DNA of 30,000 bases from Tubiluchus corallicola. Taxonomy: Eukaryota > Priapulida > Priapulimorpha > Priapulimorphida > Tubiluchidae. Positions 11,501 to 25,482 of this stretch are shown here, piece by piece. The notes under the pieces were generated by a model, which made no database searches, was not told the DNA's origin, and was given only the letters and a program-made list of their open reading frames with translations. The position numbers were made by a program, and so were the translations under genes. The stretch spans positions 5,001 to 35,000 of the forward strand of contig JAQGDQ010001325.1 of assembly GCA_030141605.1 (NCBI GenBank). The letters run 5' to 3'. Position 1 is the stretch's first letter. The number at the start of each line of letters is the position of its first letter.

Positions 11501-11861
11501 GTTGATTTGTTTTTATCTAATAATCATCTTATAGAGTTCTATCAATTCTATTGCATTTATGAAACAGGCCAACGTTGTTGATTTTTTTTTATCTAATAAT
11601 CATCTTATAGAGTTCTATCAATTCTATTGCATTTATGAAACAGGCCTACGTTGTTGATTTGCTTTTATCTAATAATCATCTTATAGAGTTCTACCGGTTC
11701 TATTGCATCTATGAAACAGGCCTACGTTGTTGATTTGTTTTTATCTAATAATCATCTTATAGAGTTCTACCGGTTCTATTGCATCTATGAAACAGGCCAA
11801 CGTTGTTGATTTGTTTTTATCTAGTAATCATCTTATAGAGTTCTATCAATTCTATTGCATT
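8532..11861. repeat. 76-bp minisatellite array, about 44 units
   Basis: The motif ACGTTGTTGATTTG recurs every 76 bases from 8608 to 11800, exactly 42 steps with no net indel; a partial unit opens the array and the last unit stops after GCATT at 11861. Units differ only by substitutions at a few sites: CCGG versus TCAA before TTC, CTAGTAATC versus CTAATAATC, TTATAG versus TTGTAG, GTTGTTG versus GTCGTTG, CCTACG versus CCAACG. 76 is not a multiple of three and stops are frequent, so it is non-coding. It ends 103 bases before the receptor exon at 11965, so it lies in the upstream intron of that gene. Confidence 0.96.
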
Positions 11862-11964
11862 ACGTTCTATTTGCAAATAAGCATACATGGCTACATTTAT
11901 ACTTAAAATTTTCACATTCCGTGTATCATATTGTATCTAATATATGCGCCATTGTTTTTTTCAG

Positions 11965-12169
11965 TCATTCATATTTCACGAAGAATCGCATCCAAAGTTT
12001 CCATGGTACAAGCAATGCGTCACGTTTGGATCGTTTCCGTCCGAACAACACGAACTCGCTTATAACTTATTCAACATGGCGTCCATGTACCTGTTGCCCC
12101 TCATGGGAATCATCTTCTCCTACACGCTCATCGTCATAGAAATAACGAAAAAATCAAAAGAAGGAAAAG
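11965..12169 (+). CDS. GnRH/corazonin/AKH-type GPCR, penultimate coding exon (ECL2-TM5)
   Basis: This exon encodes 68 residues plus the first base of a split codon. It opens in extracellular loop 2 (SFIFHEESHP), has the loop Cys in KQCVTF that pairs with TM3 in rhodopsin-family receptors, then FPSEQHELAYNLFN leading into TM5 (about residues 34-58, with the conserved Pro at 45), and ends in intracellular loop 3 (EITKKSKEGK). The acceptor is a T-run followed by CAG at 11962-11964; the donor is AAAAG/GTAATT at 12169/12170. The next exon restores the frame (phase 1). Upstream exons for the N-terminus and TM1-TM4 are not visible and probably lie outside the window, beyond the 76-bp array. Whether the ligand is GnRH-, corazonin- or AKH-like cannot be settled from this part. 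Confidence 0.9.
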
Positions 12170-13388
12170 GTAATTACGTTTTTTTTATTATTACGTGAGG
12201 CAGAGTGCATAGCTACGTGCTCAAGTGTGTGTGTGTGTGCTTCATTTGAGTGGGTCTTCAGTGCCCAGGTTCAATACTCACTCTGAGCGTATTCATTCGC
12301 CATTCTGATACTGGCCGTTCACCATGCAGTAGAGAGAGAATGTATCCCACGTCAGAAAGTGGCTAACACAGATTATCAGGTTCAGTGACTATCGCAGGGT
12401 GTTGTCCTTGATAAGCCAGGTGCCGGTCTTGCCACAAACAAAGTTGTTTAGATTCTGCACAACGTGCCGATGTGTATAAAAAATGAAAACGTACGGCGTG
12501 TCTGAAAAATGTGGCCAATTTTGCTTGGAACATGCAGGGCTAAGCTTTGCAGGGGGGACCAAAGTGGTCGATATTTTGACCCTGGGGGTCGATAAACGTC
12601 TGCGGGTCAAAAAGGTGTCAATAAACAATGGGTCGTTTGCAGCTTTGGGATCGAAAACTGATATTCGTAGAAGAAATAAAAATACGTGAAATGTAACTTG
12701 CTGATACACGTTTCTAATTCGAAAATAATTAGCTTTTATTGTCTATTTAATTATGTCGTGTTTTGTGAACCATAATCATAATAATATAGTTACAATAATT
12801 GTAATTGTAACAATATTTGGAATCAGAAGACAATGTTATAATAATACTTGTTTCCACATGGATGAATGTGGAATATAACTGGAAGATTAACCCTTTCCCC
12901 ACATTTGAAATTGTAGTTTTGTTGTTTTAATAAAAAAGTGAATTAAATGGCGCCTGTGTGTTAGGATTATACATGTACTATTATAGTCTATAGTCTGCTA
13001 ATTAACTCTGCTAATTAGCTGTAGTTAATTGTCTTTCTTGGATCGTGTTGATTTCTACAGTTCGTGTTAATTTCATTTGAAAGATTTAATAGATTAATTT
13101 CGCAATAAACATATACATATACATTACATGTGCATCGATAATCAGGTTTTGTTAATACAGAAATATGATACAATTCATGAATTCTGCGCTAGAGACCTAA
13201 GAAGCTAGCTTATGGTAGGCCACTAGAATTAGTTACGAAAAAAAATTACGATATATACAGATACAATATTACAATATATACAAATATATATACGGGTGGG
13301 AAGTAATAAAAATATTATTATACTAGAGGGGAAGTTTTTGAAAATGAAAAACAACAAATCATGATTGAGTGATCAGTTATATGTTTCG
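12170..13388 (+). other. First part of the 9.5-kb receptor intron
   Basis: The intron runs from 12170 to 21668. This first part is AT-rich, with a short (GT)n run near 12226-12239. It also contains a stretch around 12550-12630 with repeated GGTCGATA and GACCC/GGGTC segments that can form small hairpins, possibly an old repeat. No exon was recognised. Confidence 0.55.
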
Positions 13389-13568
13389 AGTAAGTTTAAT
13401 TTATAATTTTTTTTTAAATATGGACAGCGAGTTGGCATTTTTAATAGCTGGAGCGATTGAATTCCATATGTAAGGGCCATTGTATTTAATAGAATATTTT
13501 CTAACATTTGTGTTGCACTGTATGTAGTGATAGTTAAGTCTATGACGTGTGCAAATAGAATTCATGAC
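13389..13568 (-). mobile_element. LINE fragment, C-terminal end of ORF2
   Basis: The minus strand reads TRHRLNYHYIQCNTNVRKYS, then IKYNGPYIWNSIAPAIKNAN and SLSIFKKKL before stops. This is the typical closing motif of CR1/Jockey-like LINE ORF2 proteins (RTN-R-S--Y-GP--WN-LP--IK...S---FKK-L). Only about 60 residues remain. It overlaps chance + strand frames, which are not real genes. Confidence 0.75.
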
Positions 13569-13649
13569 CCCATTCTACGTCCTGGCTTGTGGGCCTTTAG
13601 GAGCAATCAAAAGTTCTTCTGCTTCTGTTATAGTGTGCACACTCTTCAT

Positions 13650-14264
<615 letters not shown>

Positions 14265-14272
14265 CTCTTCAT

Positions 14273-17034
<2,762 letters not shown>

Positions 17035-18022
17035 TAGCACGAAAATTTTTAAGGTTAATGTATGGCCTACAGAAACGTAGTGAAGTACCTTTACTTCATT
17101 ACCGTGAATGTAGAATTATGCAATTAGATTATTTAATTAAATTTAATATTGCAGTATTCATGTATAAATGCAATAATAGACTATTTCCTAAGTTTTTTGC
17201 AATTCCTATCAAATTGACATCTAAGAGACATAATACAAGATTTAATCAATACATTGTGCCTTTCTCTAGAACCAACATAGCTAAACATTTTATAATATAT
17301 CAAGGACCAAAAGTCTGGAATGAGATTTGTCAATCCGCAAAAGATAGCAGATCTATTACTAGATTTAAAAAAATGCTAAAAAATCAAATTTTAAGTAAGT
17401 ATCAGTGAGTAATAAAAATTTCTATCAGTATCCATCCTCACAGTAGTTGCCAAACAGTGGTATTAGCTTAATCAAGTTATTTTAAATTTATATTAAAAAA
17501 TAATAGTCTTTCTATCTTTTATATCATCCCATATATGAGCTTCATTCATTACGTCATTCCATTTTAAGCACCATTTTTAAGCACATAACTCCCCTCACCG
17601 TCTGAGACTTACCTACTCAATGAAGCAGCAGTACATACATATAGCTACAAGTATCAGCCTCAAATATCCTAAAGCAAATGTAGTTATTATAGGGTACTAA
17701 ACAATGCACTAAACGAAATTAAATAAAAAACCAAATCAAATTTAGACAAAATTACCGTAGTACTCAATCTCACACATATAACAGTAATATTATATGTTAT
17801 ATTAGTAACAATCCTGAGAGGGTGGCTGACCTCGATAACTTATAGTTCTTTCGCCACCCTTTCACCACTAATCAATAATTACTTTTGTACTTTGTAATAT
17901 TATTGTATGTTGTACAGATTTATAAATCTCTTAGTTATGTATTTTGCTGTTTTAAAAATGGTGATAAACTAATAAACTTACTTACTTACTTACTTACTTA
18001 TTTACTTAGTTACTTACTTACC

Positions 18023-18078
<56 letters not shown>
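17035..18078 (+). mobile_element. LINE 3' end: ORF2 C-terminus, 3'UTR and (TTAC)n tail
   Basis: Frame 17058-17408 ends a LINE ORF2: IKFNIAVFMYKCNNRLFPKF, then PFSRTNIAKHFIIYQGPKVW with NEICQ, and a closing TRFKKMLKNQIL. It contains no start of its own gene, since the element is 5'-truncated as usual for target-primed reverse transcription. The 3'UTR has a possible hairpin (AGGGTGGC at 17819-17826 with GCCACCCT at 17853-17860). The element finishes AATAAAC followed by (TTAC)n from 17978 to 18078; such microsatellite tails are typical of CR1/L2-like LINEs. The C-terminal motif resembles the fragment at 2.7 kb. Confidence 0.82.
17978..18078. repeat. (TTAC)n microsatellite, about 25 units
   Basis: Tetranucleotide run with a few substitutions, at the 3' end of the LINE fragment; it probably began as the LINE tail and then expanded. 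Confidence 0.95.
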
Positions 18079-18549
18079 CCAAGTACATCTACATGAACAT
18101 ATCACAAATCTGTTTCTGCAAGTAAAGGATATACCCAATAACGAAAAATTTACACATCTGGCGTAAACTTATTCAACATTCGTCTCTGTTTTATTCTGCT
18201 AATATTCAGCTTGCATATACATTAATTTAAGGCCTTTAATGTGATACAGCAATGCCACAACAATTCATTTATTACAAATGTACCAAAAACATTTACTATG
18301 ATTTACATACCTTGTTACTTGTACCGTAACAGAAGAAATTGAGAAATCACATTTGAAAATACAGGGCATGCCTAATAAGAGTTGTGCAAGTTGCTACGTA
18401 AATGACACCAATACACAAATCTCTAAAAATCACATTTCTCCTTGTCCAATTCTTAGTAATTCCTTTATACACCTTAGGCATCGTATATTGTCAATTTTAA
18501 ATTTCAATATTTTGTTTTTGTAACAGCCGCTACGAAAAACAAGAGAAAT
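18079..18549 (-). other. Likely 3' UTR and flank of the nested EGF gene
   Basis: Downstream of the stop codon on the minus strand. AATAAA poly(A) signals on that strand occur at 18268-18273 and 18190-18195, about 280 and 360 bases past the stop. No coding sequence is seen. Confidence 0.45.
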
Positions 18550-20043
18550 TTAATCATAACAACCTCCAACTGCTAGCCTAAGAATTGGGTCGAATGACTT
18601 TTCAGCCAGTACAAGCACAATGCCTGGACTAATCGGGTTTGTACCTCCTTTTCGCTGGTCAGGTAACTGAATTATTTGCGTTTGCTGATTGCTTGACTGC
18701 CGTGGTTGGCAGTCTGGTAAATTTAAATTGTCTACTGACATGTAGCATTTGTTATTTGGATCCAGGCCTTTATTTTTTGGAAACCAATCTTCGGCCACCA
18801 CGCGAATACCAGCAGCTGCAATTTGCTTTGGTAAAGTTACTTTATATTTATTATCCGGCGAAATAATGTAATTTTCGCTCATTAACTTTACCTCTTTGTC
18901 ATTTAAAACGCTCAAAACTTCATGCCTTCCACCAGTGTTTGTATACCATGTCCACTTATTGTCCTTGTCTAGATACTGAAACTTAAATTTGGTTACCAAG
19001 CGGCCTGTATAATTATAATATTTCGTTAGAATCTCTTCCGGCCAGAGTTCAAGTACTGTACTTTCAATGCCGGGCTTTATCCAAAAAGTCCTTATAAGGA
19101 TTCCTTTGTCGAACCGAACTTCAATCATAGGGCGGTAGTACAGGTTGTTTCCACGAACTGCGTTGTACTCAAATACAAATCCTCTCTCGTCCGCAATTTT
19201 GACATTCTCTGGGCCATTACCTTTATCCCAGTTTTGGGTTGGTGTAATATACAAGTTATCTCTTTCTTGGACTTCATTTCCATCTGCTGGAAAAAGCGGA
19301 TACCCGTCCCCTCGTAATCTTTCTGCCAACTCAGGATTAAAATCATAATTTCCACTACTCACTGAAGCCCTCGCATCATTAAATGTCTGCTGGATTTCTT
19401 CATCGTCTGAACTTGTAACTTCCGATGTACCCAAATCATAATACCCAACCATTGCAAAACTAACTGAATTTAAATTGCTGAAGGAGAAAAATTTCGTTTT
19501 GTCGCAGGTGTACTGCTCTTCCTCTTTCATCTGTATCTGGCAGAATGTTCCAGCGTATCCTGGAGAACACAAACATTTGTAGCCTTCAGATGTATACATA
19601 TTGTTTTCTTGAAAAATGATATTTTTGCAGGTACCACCGTTCGTGCATTTGTGCAAAGCCGTTTGTCCCTTCCCATCTCCGCTGCATTCGTCAATATCAT
19701 TTTCACACATTTTACCAGTAAAACCTGCCGGACACGTACATTTGAAGTCATTGTTAGGCAAACTTACACATGAAGCCTGTCTCGTAGTTTCAATTCCACA
19801 AATCCACGTAGCGAATTTCATACTAACACACAAATTAACTTTCTGGTCGCTAGGAAGGAGTATTTTAGCCACAGACAGCGCCTTCTCTCGGGCCTTTGCT
19901 GTTCCATATCTGCCTCTGGCAACATCCTCTTCGACCACACTCAGCATAGCATCGTAGACTGGTTCCATTAGAAATTTATCATAACCTGAGCATAGACCAA
20001 GTAACGCTTGCCAGAAAAGCGTCCATCTTAGTGCGCTTTTCAT
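18550..20043 (-). CDS. Intronless secreted protein with two EGF domains and a discoidin-like region, nested in the receptor intron
   Basis: The minus-strand frame gives 497 residues. The first in-frame ATG is at 20043-20041; the frame extends five codons further only through a GTG, with a TGA two codons beyond, so ATG is the sensible start. Residues 1-20 (MKSALRWTLFWQALLGLCSG) form a signal peptide. An EGF-like module uses Cys 72, 82, 92, 102, 104 and 113; a second, calcium-binding type starts DIDEC (116-120) and uses Cys 120, 133, 139, 157, 159 and 168, with the usual NGGTC. Residues about 280-445 resemble an F5/8C (discoidin) beta-sandwich: VTKFKFQYLDKDNKW at 350-364, then AGIRVVAEDWFP at 411-422. 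One N-glycosylation site is NYT (344-346). No transmembrane segment is seen. The protein is probably extracellular and adhesive. I do not recognise a named family. Complete ORF without introns suggests a retrogene or a naturally intronless nested gene. Confidence 0.85.
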   Translation of the reverse strand: MKSALRWTLFWQALLGLCSGYDKFLMEPVYDAMLSVVEEDVARGRYGTAKAREKALSVAKILLPSDQKVNLCVSMKFATWICGIETTRQASCVSLPNNDFKCTCPAGFTGKMCENDIDECSGDGKGQTALHKCTNGGTCKNIIFQENNMYTSEGYKCLCSPGYAGTFCQIQMKEEEQYTCDKTKFFSFSNLNSVSFAMVGYYDLGTSEVTSSDDEEIQQTFNDARASVSSGNYDFNPELAERLRGDGYPLFPADGNEVQERDNLYITPTQNWDKGNGPENVKIADERGFVFEYNAVRGNNLYYRPMIEVRFDKGILIRTFWIKPGIESTVLELWPEEILTKYYNYTGRLVTKFKFQYLDKDNKWTWYTNTGGRHEVLSVLNDKEVKLMSENYIISPDNKYKVTLPKQIAAAGIRVVAEDWFPKNKGLDPNNKCYMSVDNLNLPDCQPRQSSNQQTQIIQLPDQRKGGTNPISPGIVLVLAEKSFDPILRLAVGGCYD

Positions 20044-21107
20044 TGCTCCAGGTATCACATGTCACTCTGATAATTAATCTTGTCCACTTTATCTATAGAG
20101 TTCACAAGTTTCGAGTATTGACCACAAAAATAAATGCAATTACTTCGCAAATGGTAACGTAAATTGTTACTTGCTGACATGTCTTCTCTCCGCTCCCTTT
20201 ATTTTGATTAGGCTACTGCTGTACAAGAGAGTCATTGTTGTGGGCGTCATTGTCTTACGTAGAACTTTCCAAATATGGAATGTTGCGCTGCGGTTATTTT
20301 TACTGTACGAAATTTATAGACGGGAGGTGGTGCTGTTGCAGCTCTTTAGCATACACATTACTACACTAATAATTCAATTTATTCATTTGTTTGTTAGTTA
20401 ATTGGCTATTCAGCTCCTATTTACATTTGTTTATTTAATTATATATTTCAATTATATACATATTTGTTGTTTGTTTGTTTACGTGTTTCTTTCCCCTTTC
20501 CTTTCTTTCATTCATCTTTTCTTCTCTCTATTTTCTTCCTCAGATTGTAGATTGTTTCTTATATATTTATTTATTTATTAATTTATTTTACTTATTTTTT
20601 TACTTATTTTCTTATTTAATATTAAATTCATTTAATTACATGAAGTCACGCTGTGTATTATTTGTTCCATTATTTGACATCATTTTATTACATATTTAAT
20701 TATTTACTGCATTTATTTATTTTTACTAGTCATTTGCTTGTTCATTCTTTTGTTTGTTAACTTATTTATTTGCTAATAACATTGGCACTTAATGCTCATT
20801 AATCTACCCGAAAATTAGCCAGTTTCATTAGATTACCACAGCAGTGTTAATGGCCTTGCCACTGAGCGGTTATTTGATAAGCATTTTCTGATAATTAAAG
20901 CTGTCTGTTGTCGTTTACATGACCACCTGTTATCTTAATCTTAGCACTAGATAATATTACAATTACCTATATACATGTAGGTATAGCCCTGTAAATAACA
21001 TGTATTTTACTGATGCTACATGTATTGTATATATATATATATATATATATAGGTCGATATGTGCTGTTTCATATTGTGAGTATAGAATTTATTAACCGTG
21101 TGTAGCT
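20044..21107. other. Upstream flank of the nested gene, AT-rich low complexity
   Basis: 20044-20160 would hold the 5'UTR and promoter of the minus-strand EGF gene; no clear TATA box was identified. 20380-20760 is dominated by ATTT/TTTA-type low-complexity DNA, and a (TA)n run lies at about 21029-21050. No exon is visible. Confidence 0.5.
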
Positions 21108-21115
21108 GTCACTGC

Positions 21116-21596
<481 letters not shown>

Positions 21597-21668
21597 GTCA
21601 CTGCAAAACGGGATGATTTCATTTGATAAGTATTTTTACAATGATACTTATTCTTTCACTTTTTACAG

Positions 21669-22111
21669 TATCCTCAGCGAGCTACGATGGTCTTCGCAGA
21701 TCGGGAGAAGGCAATATCGCACGAGCAAAGAAAAAGACGCTAAAGATGACGCTAATAATTGTGCTGGTGTTTTTCCTGTGTTGGACGCCATATTACGTCA
21801 TGGCCTTGTGGTATTGGTTTGACAAGCAATCAGCCAAAAACGTTGACCCGAGGATTCAGAGAGGATTATTTCTGTTCGCCCTATCTAATGCCTGCATGGA
21901 CCCAATTGTTTATGGTCTTTTTACGGTTAATTTGAAACGAGACGCCGCGAAATGGTGTCTTGGGTGGTTGCCCAACAGCTGTAAAACGATAGACGATAAG
22001 ACTGCCTCTGCTGCCAACTCAAATCAAACTGAGCATATGTATTTTAACGAAACCGATTCTTCTCTTCGATGCCACAGTGCAGGAAGACGAAGTCGAACGT
22101 CTGTGCTGTAA
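21669..22111 (+). CDS. GnRH/corazonin/AKH-type GPCR, last coding exon (ICL3-TM6-TM7-tail)
   Basis: Joined to 11965-12169 the two exons code for 215 residues to the TAA at 22109-22111. This exon gives the rest of loop 3 (YDGLRRSGEGNIARAKKKTL), TM6 with the CWTP motif (VLVFFLCWTPYYVMALWYWF), extracellular loop 3, and TM7 FALSNACMDPIVYGLF. The DPxxY in place of NPxxY, and CWTPYY followed by WYWFD, are marks of GnRH-receptor relatives, which couple peptide hormone binding to G proteins (Gq in most). The tail has NLKRDAAKWC (helix 8 with a possible palmitoylated Cys) and ends in Ser/Thr-rich sequence (possible phosphorylation sites). The acceptor is TTCACTTTTTACAG at 21668; an alternative CAG at 21675-21677 is also in phase and would drop three residues. 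AATAAA lies at 22149-22154. Confidence 0.93.
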
Positions 22112-22148
22112 CAATATAATTGCTTAGTTACTTACAAATACGCGAAAT

Positions 22149-22154
22149 AATAAA
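22149..22154 (+). promoter_or_regulatory. Candidate poly(A) signal of the receptor gene
   Basis: AATAAA, 38 bases after the receptor stop codon. It is the nearest canonical signal; a short 3'UTR would result. A longer 3'UTR is possible. Confidence 0.5.
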
Positions 22155-22324
22155 TAGGTTTGAATTCGCTTACGAGAAACTTGGTTACGAGAACGTGCGT
22201 CGTTTAACGTGCCTGATTATGACGACACGTTTTTTGACAAAACGTAAACGAAAAAGTAGCATTGCAAGAGGCCTTGCATTGCTTGTTAATATTACTTAAG
22301 TACAGCTTGTGAAACTGTCAAAAC

Positions 22325-22448
22325 TATGCATCCAAACATTCTGTCGAGTCTGGCTCATAACTGGTGGCATACCTAAAGAATGGTCATAATTGTGCTATTA
22401 TCACTCCTATTCACAAATCAGTAGCAAAGGGGCAAAGTGGAATTAGCA
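22325..22448 (+). mobile_element. Small LINE remnant (pre-RT region)
   Basis: The + strand reads TGGIPKEW, then after a frame change NCAIITPIHKSVAKGQSGIS. This resembles the segment just before the RT domain in CR1/Jockey-like LINEs (IP--WK-A-I-PI-K-G--S--SNYRPIS). Only about 40 residues remain and the next element interrupts it. The evidence is short, hence the low score. Confidence 0.4.
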
Positions 22449-22450
22449 TA

Positions 22451-22831
22451 CCGTATTTATTCGAGTATAACGCGCACACGTGCACCCCTAATTTTCGATT
22501 AAAAATCGGTATAAAATTTTGTTTCACTGTTTCTCGACTCAGACCAAGCATTGTAAGTGACAAACGTTGTCGAACACGTGCGTTGTTGAACAACTCCAAT
22601 CTCTAACATTCGTCTCTGGTACAGTGAATTCTCGACTAGCTGCTCGATTTCCGTGGGCCAGGCACCGTCTAGACAAACCGTCTGGCTGTCTGACAAAGTC
22701 TGGTGATGACGCAAATATTATTGATTACATCCTTAGCTACGCCTCACCCCAGCCCTCGTTTATAACGCCCACCCAAACTTTGAGTTCTTTTTAGGTAGAA
22801 AATTTTGCGCGTTATACTCGAATAAATACGG
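22451..22831. mobile_element. pogo/Tc1-mariner-like MITE with 26-bp inverted ends and TA duplication
   Basis: The left end CCGTATTTATTCGAGTATAA plus CGCGCA is an exact inverted match of the right end. TA flanks both sides (22449-22450 and 22832-22833). The 381-bp interior has no transposase frame. TA duplications fit the Tc1/mariner/pogo superfamily; terminal CCGTATTTA-type repeats of this kind are seen in several animal MITE families. Confidence 0.85.
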
Positions 22832-22833
22832 TA

Positions 22834-23247
22834 CTTGGTGTTATTGGTAAGCCTTTCAAATTCTTGATTTGTAATAAATTAGAAACACGATGCAACAATA
22901 ACAACATGCCAGAGATACAGGCTACCATTATACCAGAGAATTTGCATGTTCAGTTTTGCAGTTACAAATTATTAACCCCGAGTAGGTCTCCTTCTAACAG
23001 TCTCCAAGGTTACCCGTGCCATTAGCCAAAAGGGCTCACCAAAAGTGTCCAAAAAGTTTCTGGCATCATTGCGATGTTGAACATGTACTGCTTGATCGCG
23101 CCAAGCTTAGAGGCAGCTACTCTGCACATTCTTCCTGCAGAGGTGTGACCTATCGTGGAATGGCCTAATTGTCAGCTGCTGTAGTTCTGTTGTTTCCATA
23201 AAGACTCTGCTCTCAAAAGGAAAAGCTGCTAAGCATGTTCTGCTTAA
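22834..23247. other. Intergenic sequence, nothing assigned
   Basis: A minus-strand stretch at about 23010-23160 stays open for roughly 49 codons (GHSTIGHTSAG, then MMPETFWTLLVSPFG) but has flanking stops and no motif I can name. It may be decayed transposon coding sequence. Nothing else is seen. Confidence 0.35.
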
Positions 23248-23705
23248 CCCTTTCATACCCGTTGTATCCCGTGGGATACGAGAATATTTTCTGCCTTTAA
23301 AATTAATAAAATTTTAAAACTGACAGTTATTTGATCTGTTAATAGTTATTTTGATTTAAGCCAATAACAAGAGACTAAAAATGGTGATAAAATGGCAAAG
23401 TAGAAAATCTACATAGCATAAAAAACTGCGTAAGGTACAGTACTTTAGAGACGACTTTGTACAGATCAGCATAGCGTGCATACTAAATGTCTTAAATAAT
23501 TTAAATAATTATCAGCAGTTGCAAAATGAAGCACATTTTATGCTCCCATTGAATCCCAATGTATCCCGTGGGATACAGGCTATATTTAGCACGCTGGCAC
23601 AGGTAGAAAAAAGTTATTATTGTGTGTAAACAAGATGGACATACTGAACAAAAGTACCAAGCCAAAAATTTTTTCTTATTAAAAAATAATTTGGGACTGA
23701 AAGGG
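23248..23705 (-). mobile_element. piggyBac-like MITE, copy 2
   Basis: The ends are CCCTTTCATACCC and, inverted, CCCTTTCAGTCCC. TTAA lies on the left (23244-23247) and TTAT on the right. The interior matches copy 1 (4951-5338) in reverse orientation, including the conserved CTTGTTTACACA-type and AGTACTTTAGAGA-type segments. GTATCCCGTGGGATAC occurs near both ends. It is about 70 bases longer than copy 1. Confidence 0.85.
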
Positions 23706-23709
23706 TTAT

Positions 23710-24350
23710 ATAGACATCAATGGCATACCGTTGCAATGATGATAGAAAAAAGGCAAAGATACAACACGTAAACCAAATGCAAGAAGCCAAAGAATAGCAG
23801 ATTCATAGGATTACTGATGCTTGTGAAACCATGTGTTTTAAATCATGATCATAATTCCAGGAAATAAAGGTTTTGTTAATATTTTTTATTATTCTAAGTG
23901 TAAAATTAGCTTTTGGTTACAGTAGTGTTGATTTCGATGAAATTTTTATTATAGTGCTCGTTCAACAAGAAATATTGACCAACTGCCCTGGTACTGAAGC
24001 TGCTGCGTTGCCAACTTGCCACGCTTTTAAACAGTTAGAGCTCTGTATTTCTTCTTCTCAATCTCAACACTTTAAGACACTCTATAATTTTGGTGTCTCT
24101 ATAACTACGTTTCTTGAAATGCTTTCAAGTACGTGCTGTTATTAACCAATAAATGATCATATTGTACGTTTCTATAGAATTTAATAAAAACTTTGAAAAG
24201 AACATTTGTGGAAGTGCAGTGCAGTTTTAATATCTTACACGCTAACAACAGATAGACCGTTTTGAATATTTCCTGCGTAATTTCTGGGAATTTAATATTA
24301 TTTTTTTACTTGTGCGTAATTTTGTGATTATATTGCAATACGAATTTTGT
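23710..24350. other. Intergenic sequence, nothing recognised
   Basis: AT-rich DNA. A 90-codon + strand frame (23873-24145) begins with a hydrophobic stretch, but it has no recognisable domain, no splice or promoter context, and is probably chance. Confidence 0.4.
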
Positions 24351-24363
24351 TAACAGAGAGATA

Positions 24364-24831
24364 AGTGAGCAAGTGAGTAAGTGAGTGAGTGAGTGAGTGA
24401 GTGAGTGAGTGAGTGAGTGAGTGAGTGAGTGAGGGAGTGAGTGAGTGAGTGAGTGGAATGAGTGAATGAGTGAGTGACAGGAGTGAGTGAATGAATGAAT
24501 GAATGAATGAATGAGTGAGTGAGTGAGTGAGTGAGTGAGTGAGTGAGTGAGTGAGTGAGTGAGTGAGTGAGTGAGTGAGTGTATAACTGACTGACTGACC
24601 GACCGACCGACCGACCGACTGACTAACTGAGTGAGGAAGTGAATAAGTGAATAAGTGAGTGAGTGAGTGAGTGAGTGAGTGAGTGAGTGAGTGAGTGAGT
24701 GAGTGAGTGAGTGAGTGAGTGAGTGAGTGAGTGAGTGAGTGAGTGAGTGAGTGAGTGAGTGAGTGAGTGAGTGAGTGAGTGAGTGAGTGAGTGAGTGAGT
24801 GAGTGAGTGAGTGAGTGAAATAGTGAATGAG
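24364..24831. repeat. (GTGA)n tetranucleotide array with (GACC)n core
   Basis: Nearly continuous GTGA units with variant blocks: GAAT units at 24487-24512 and GACT/GACC units at about 24589-24625. The minus strand reads as THSL repeats, a coding artefact of a 4-base repeat (12-base codon cycle). Confidence 0.95.
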
Positions 24832-25109
24832 TGGGTGATCGAGGAAGGGTAATTGCAGTTTCTGCAATGTTTATAATATCCGATCTATTTTTTTTGCGTC
24901 TTCCGCATCGGTTCTGCAGCTTTTCAACAGAAATTTCTCAGAAGCAGTTTTTCTGGCGCATCTAATGTCTGTGTCAAGATGTCTGCACACCTCATCGCTT
25001 ACTGCCTACTGACTGAATAACCAACCGACAAACGAATGCACAGAGTGATGTACGTATGAACGAACAACGGAAAGAATACCTGTAACGTATTTGTTTTATT
25101 TCATGTCCT

Positions 25110-25482
25110 CGTCTCTAGTTGCCCATTCATCCATTCGTTCATTATTCCAGACAGTCAATCAATCAGTCATTCAATCAATCATTTATTTTTTTCGTTCGTT
25201 CAGTCTGTCGTCCGTTCGCTCGGTTGTTCATTCGTTCATTCATTCAATCATTCGTTCGTTAAGTCATTCTCTCGTTCGTTCATTCGTTCGTTCATTCAAT
25301 CATTCGTTCGTTAAGTCATTCTCTCGTTCATTCAGTCTGTCGTCCGTCCGCTCGGTCGTTCATTCGTTCGTTCATTCAATCATTCGTTCGTTAAGTCATT
25401 CTCTCGTTCATTCCGTCTGTCGTCCGCTCGCTCGGTCGTTCATTCGTTCAGTCATTCTCTCGTTCGTTCATTCACTTAATAG
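25110..25482. repeat. ATTC/GTTC-based composite minisatellite
   Basis: Tetranucleotide-derived DNA (ATTC, GTTC, GTCA) organised in larger units: AGTCATTCTCTCGTTC recurs from about 25262, 25314 and 25394, with spacings near 52 and 80. A block containing GTCTGTCGTCCG and GCTCGG recurs with it. The open frame (25091-25534) is a repeat artefact. Confidence 0.85.

Noticed and set aside
8532-11861. CRISPR-like array
   Set aside because: Units are tandem and contiguous with no unique spacers, and the context is eukaryotic.
20044-20058. Start of the EGF protein five codons upstream
   Set aside because: The codon there is GTG, not ATG, with a TGA two codons before it; the ATG at 20043 gives a better signal peptide start.
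24328-24867. 179-residue THSL-repeat protein
   Set aside because: Product of a (GTGA)n array; 4-base repeats give open frames by chance of composition.
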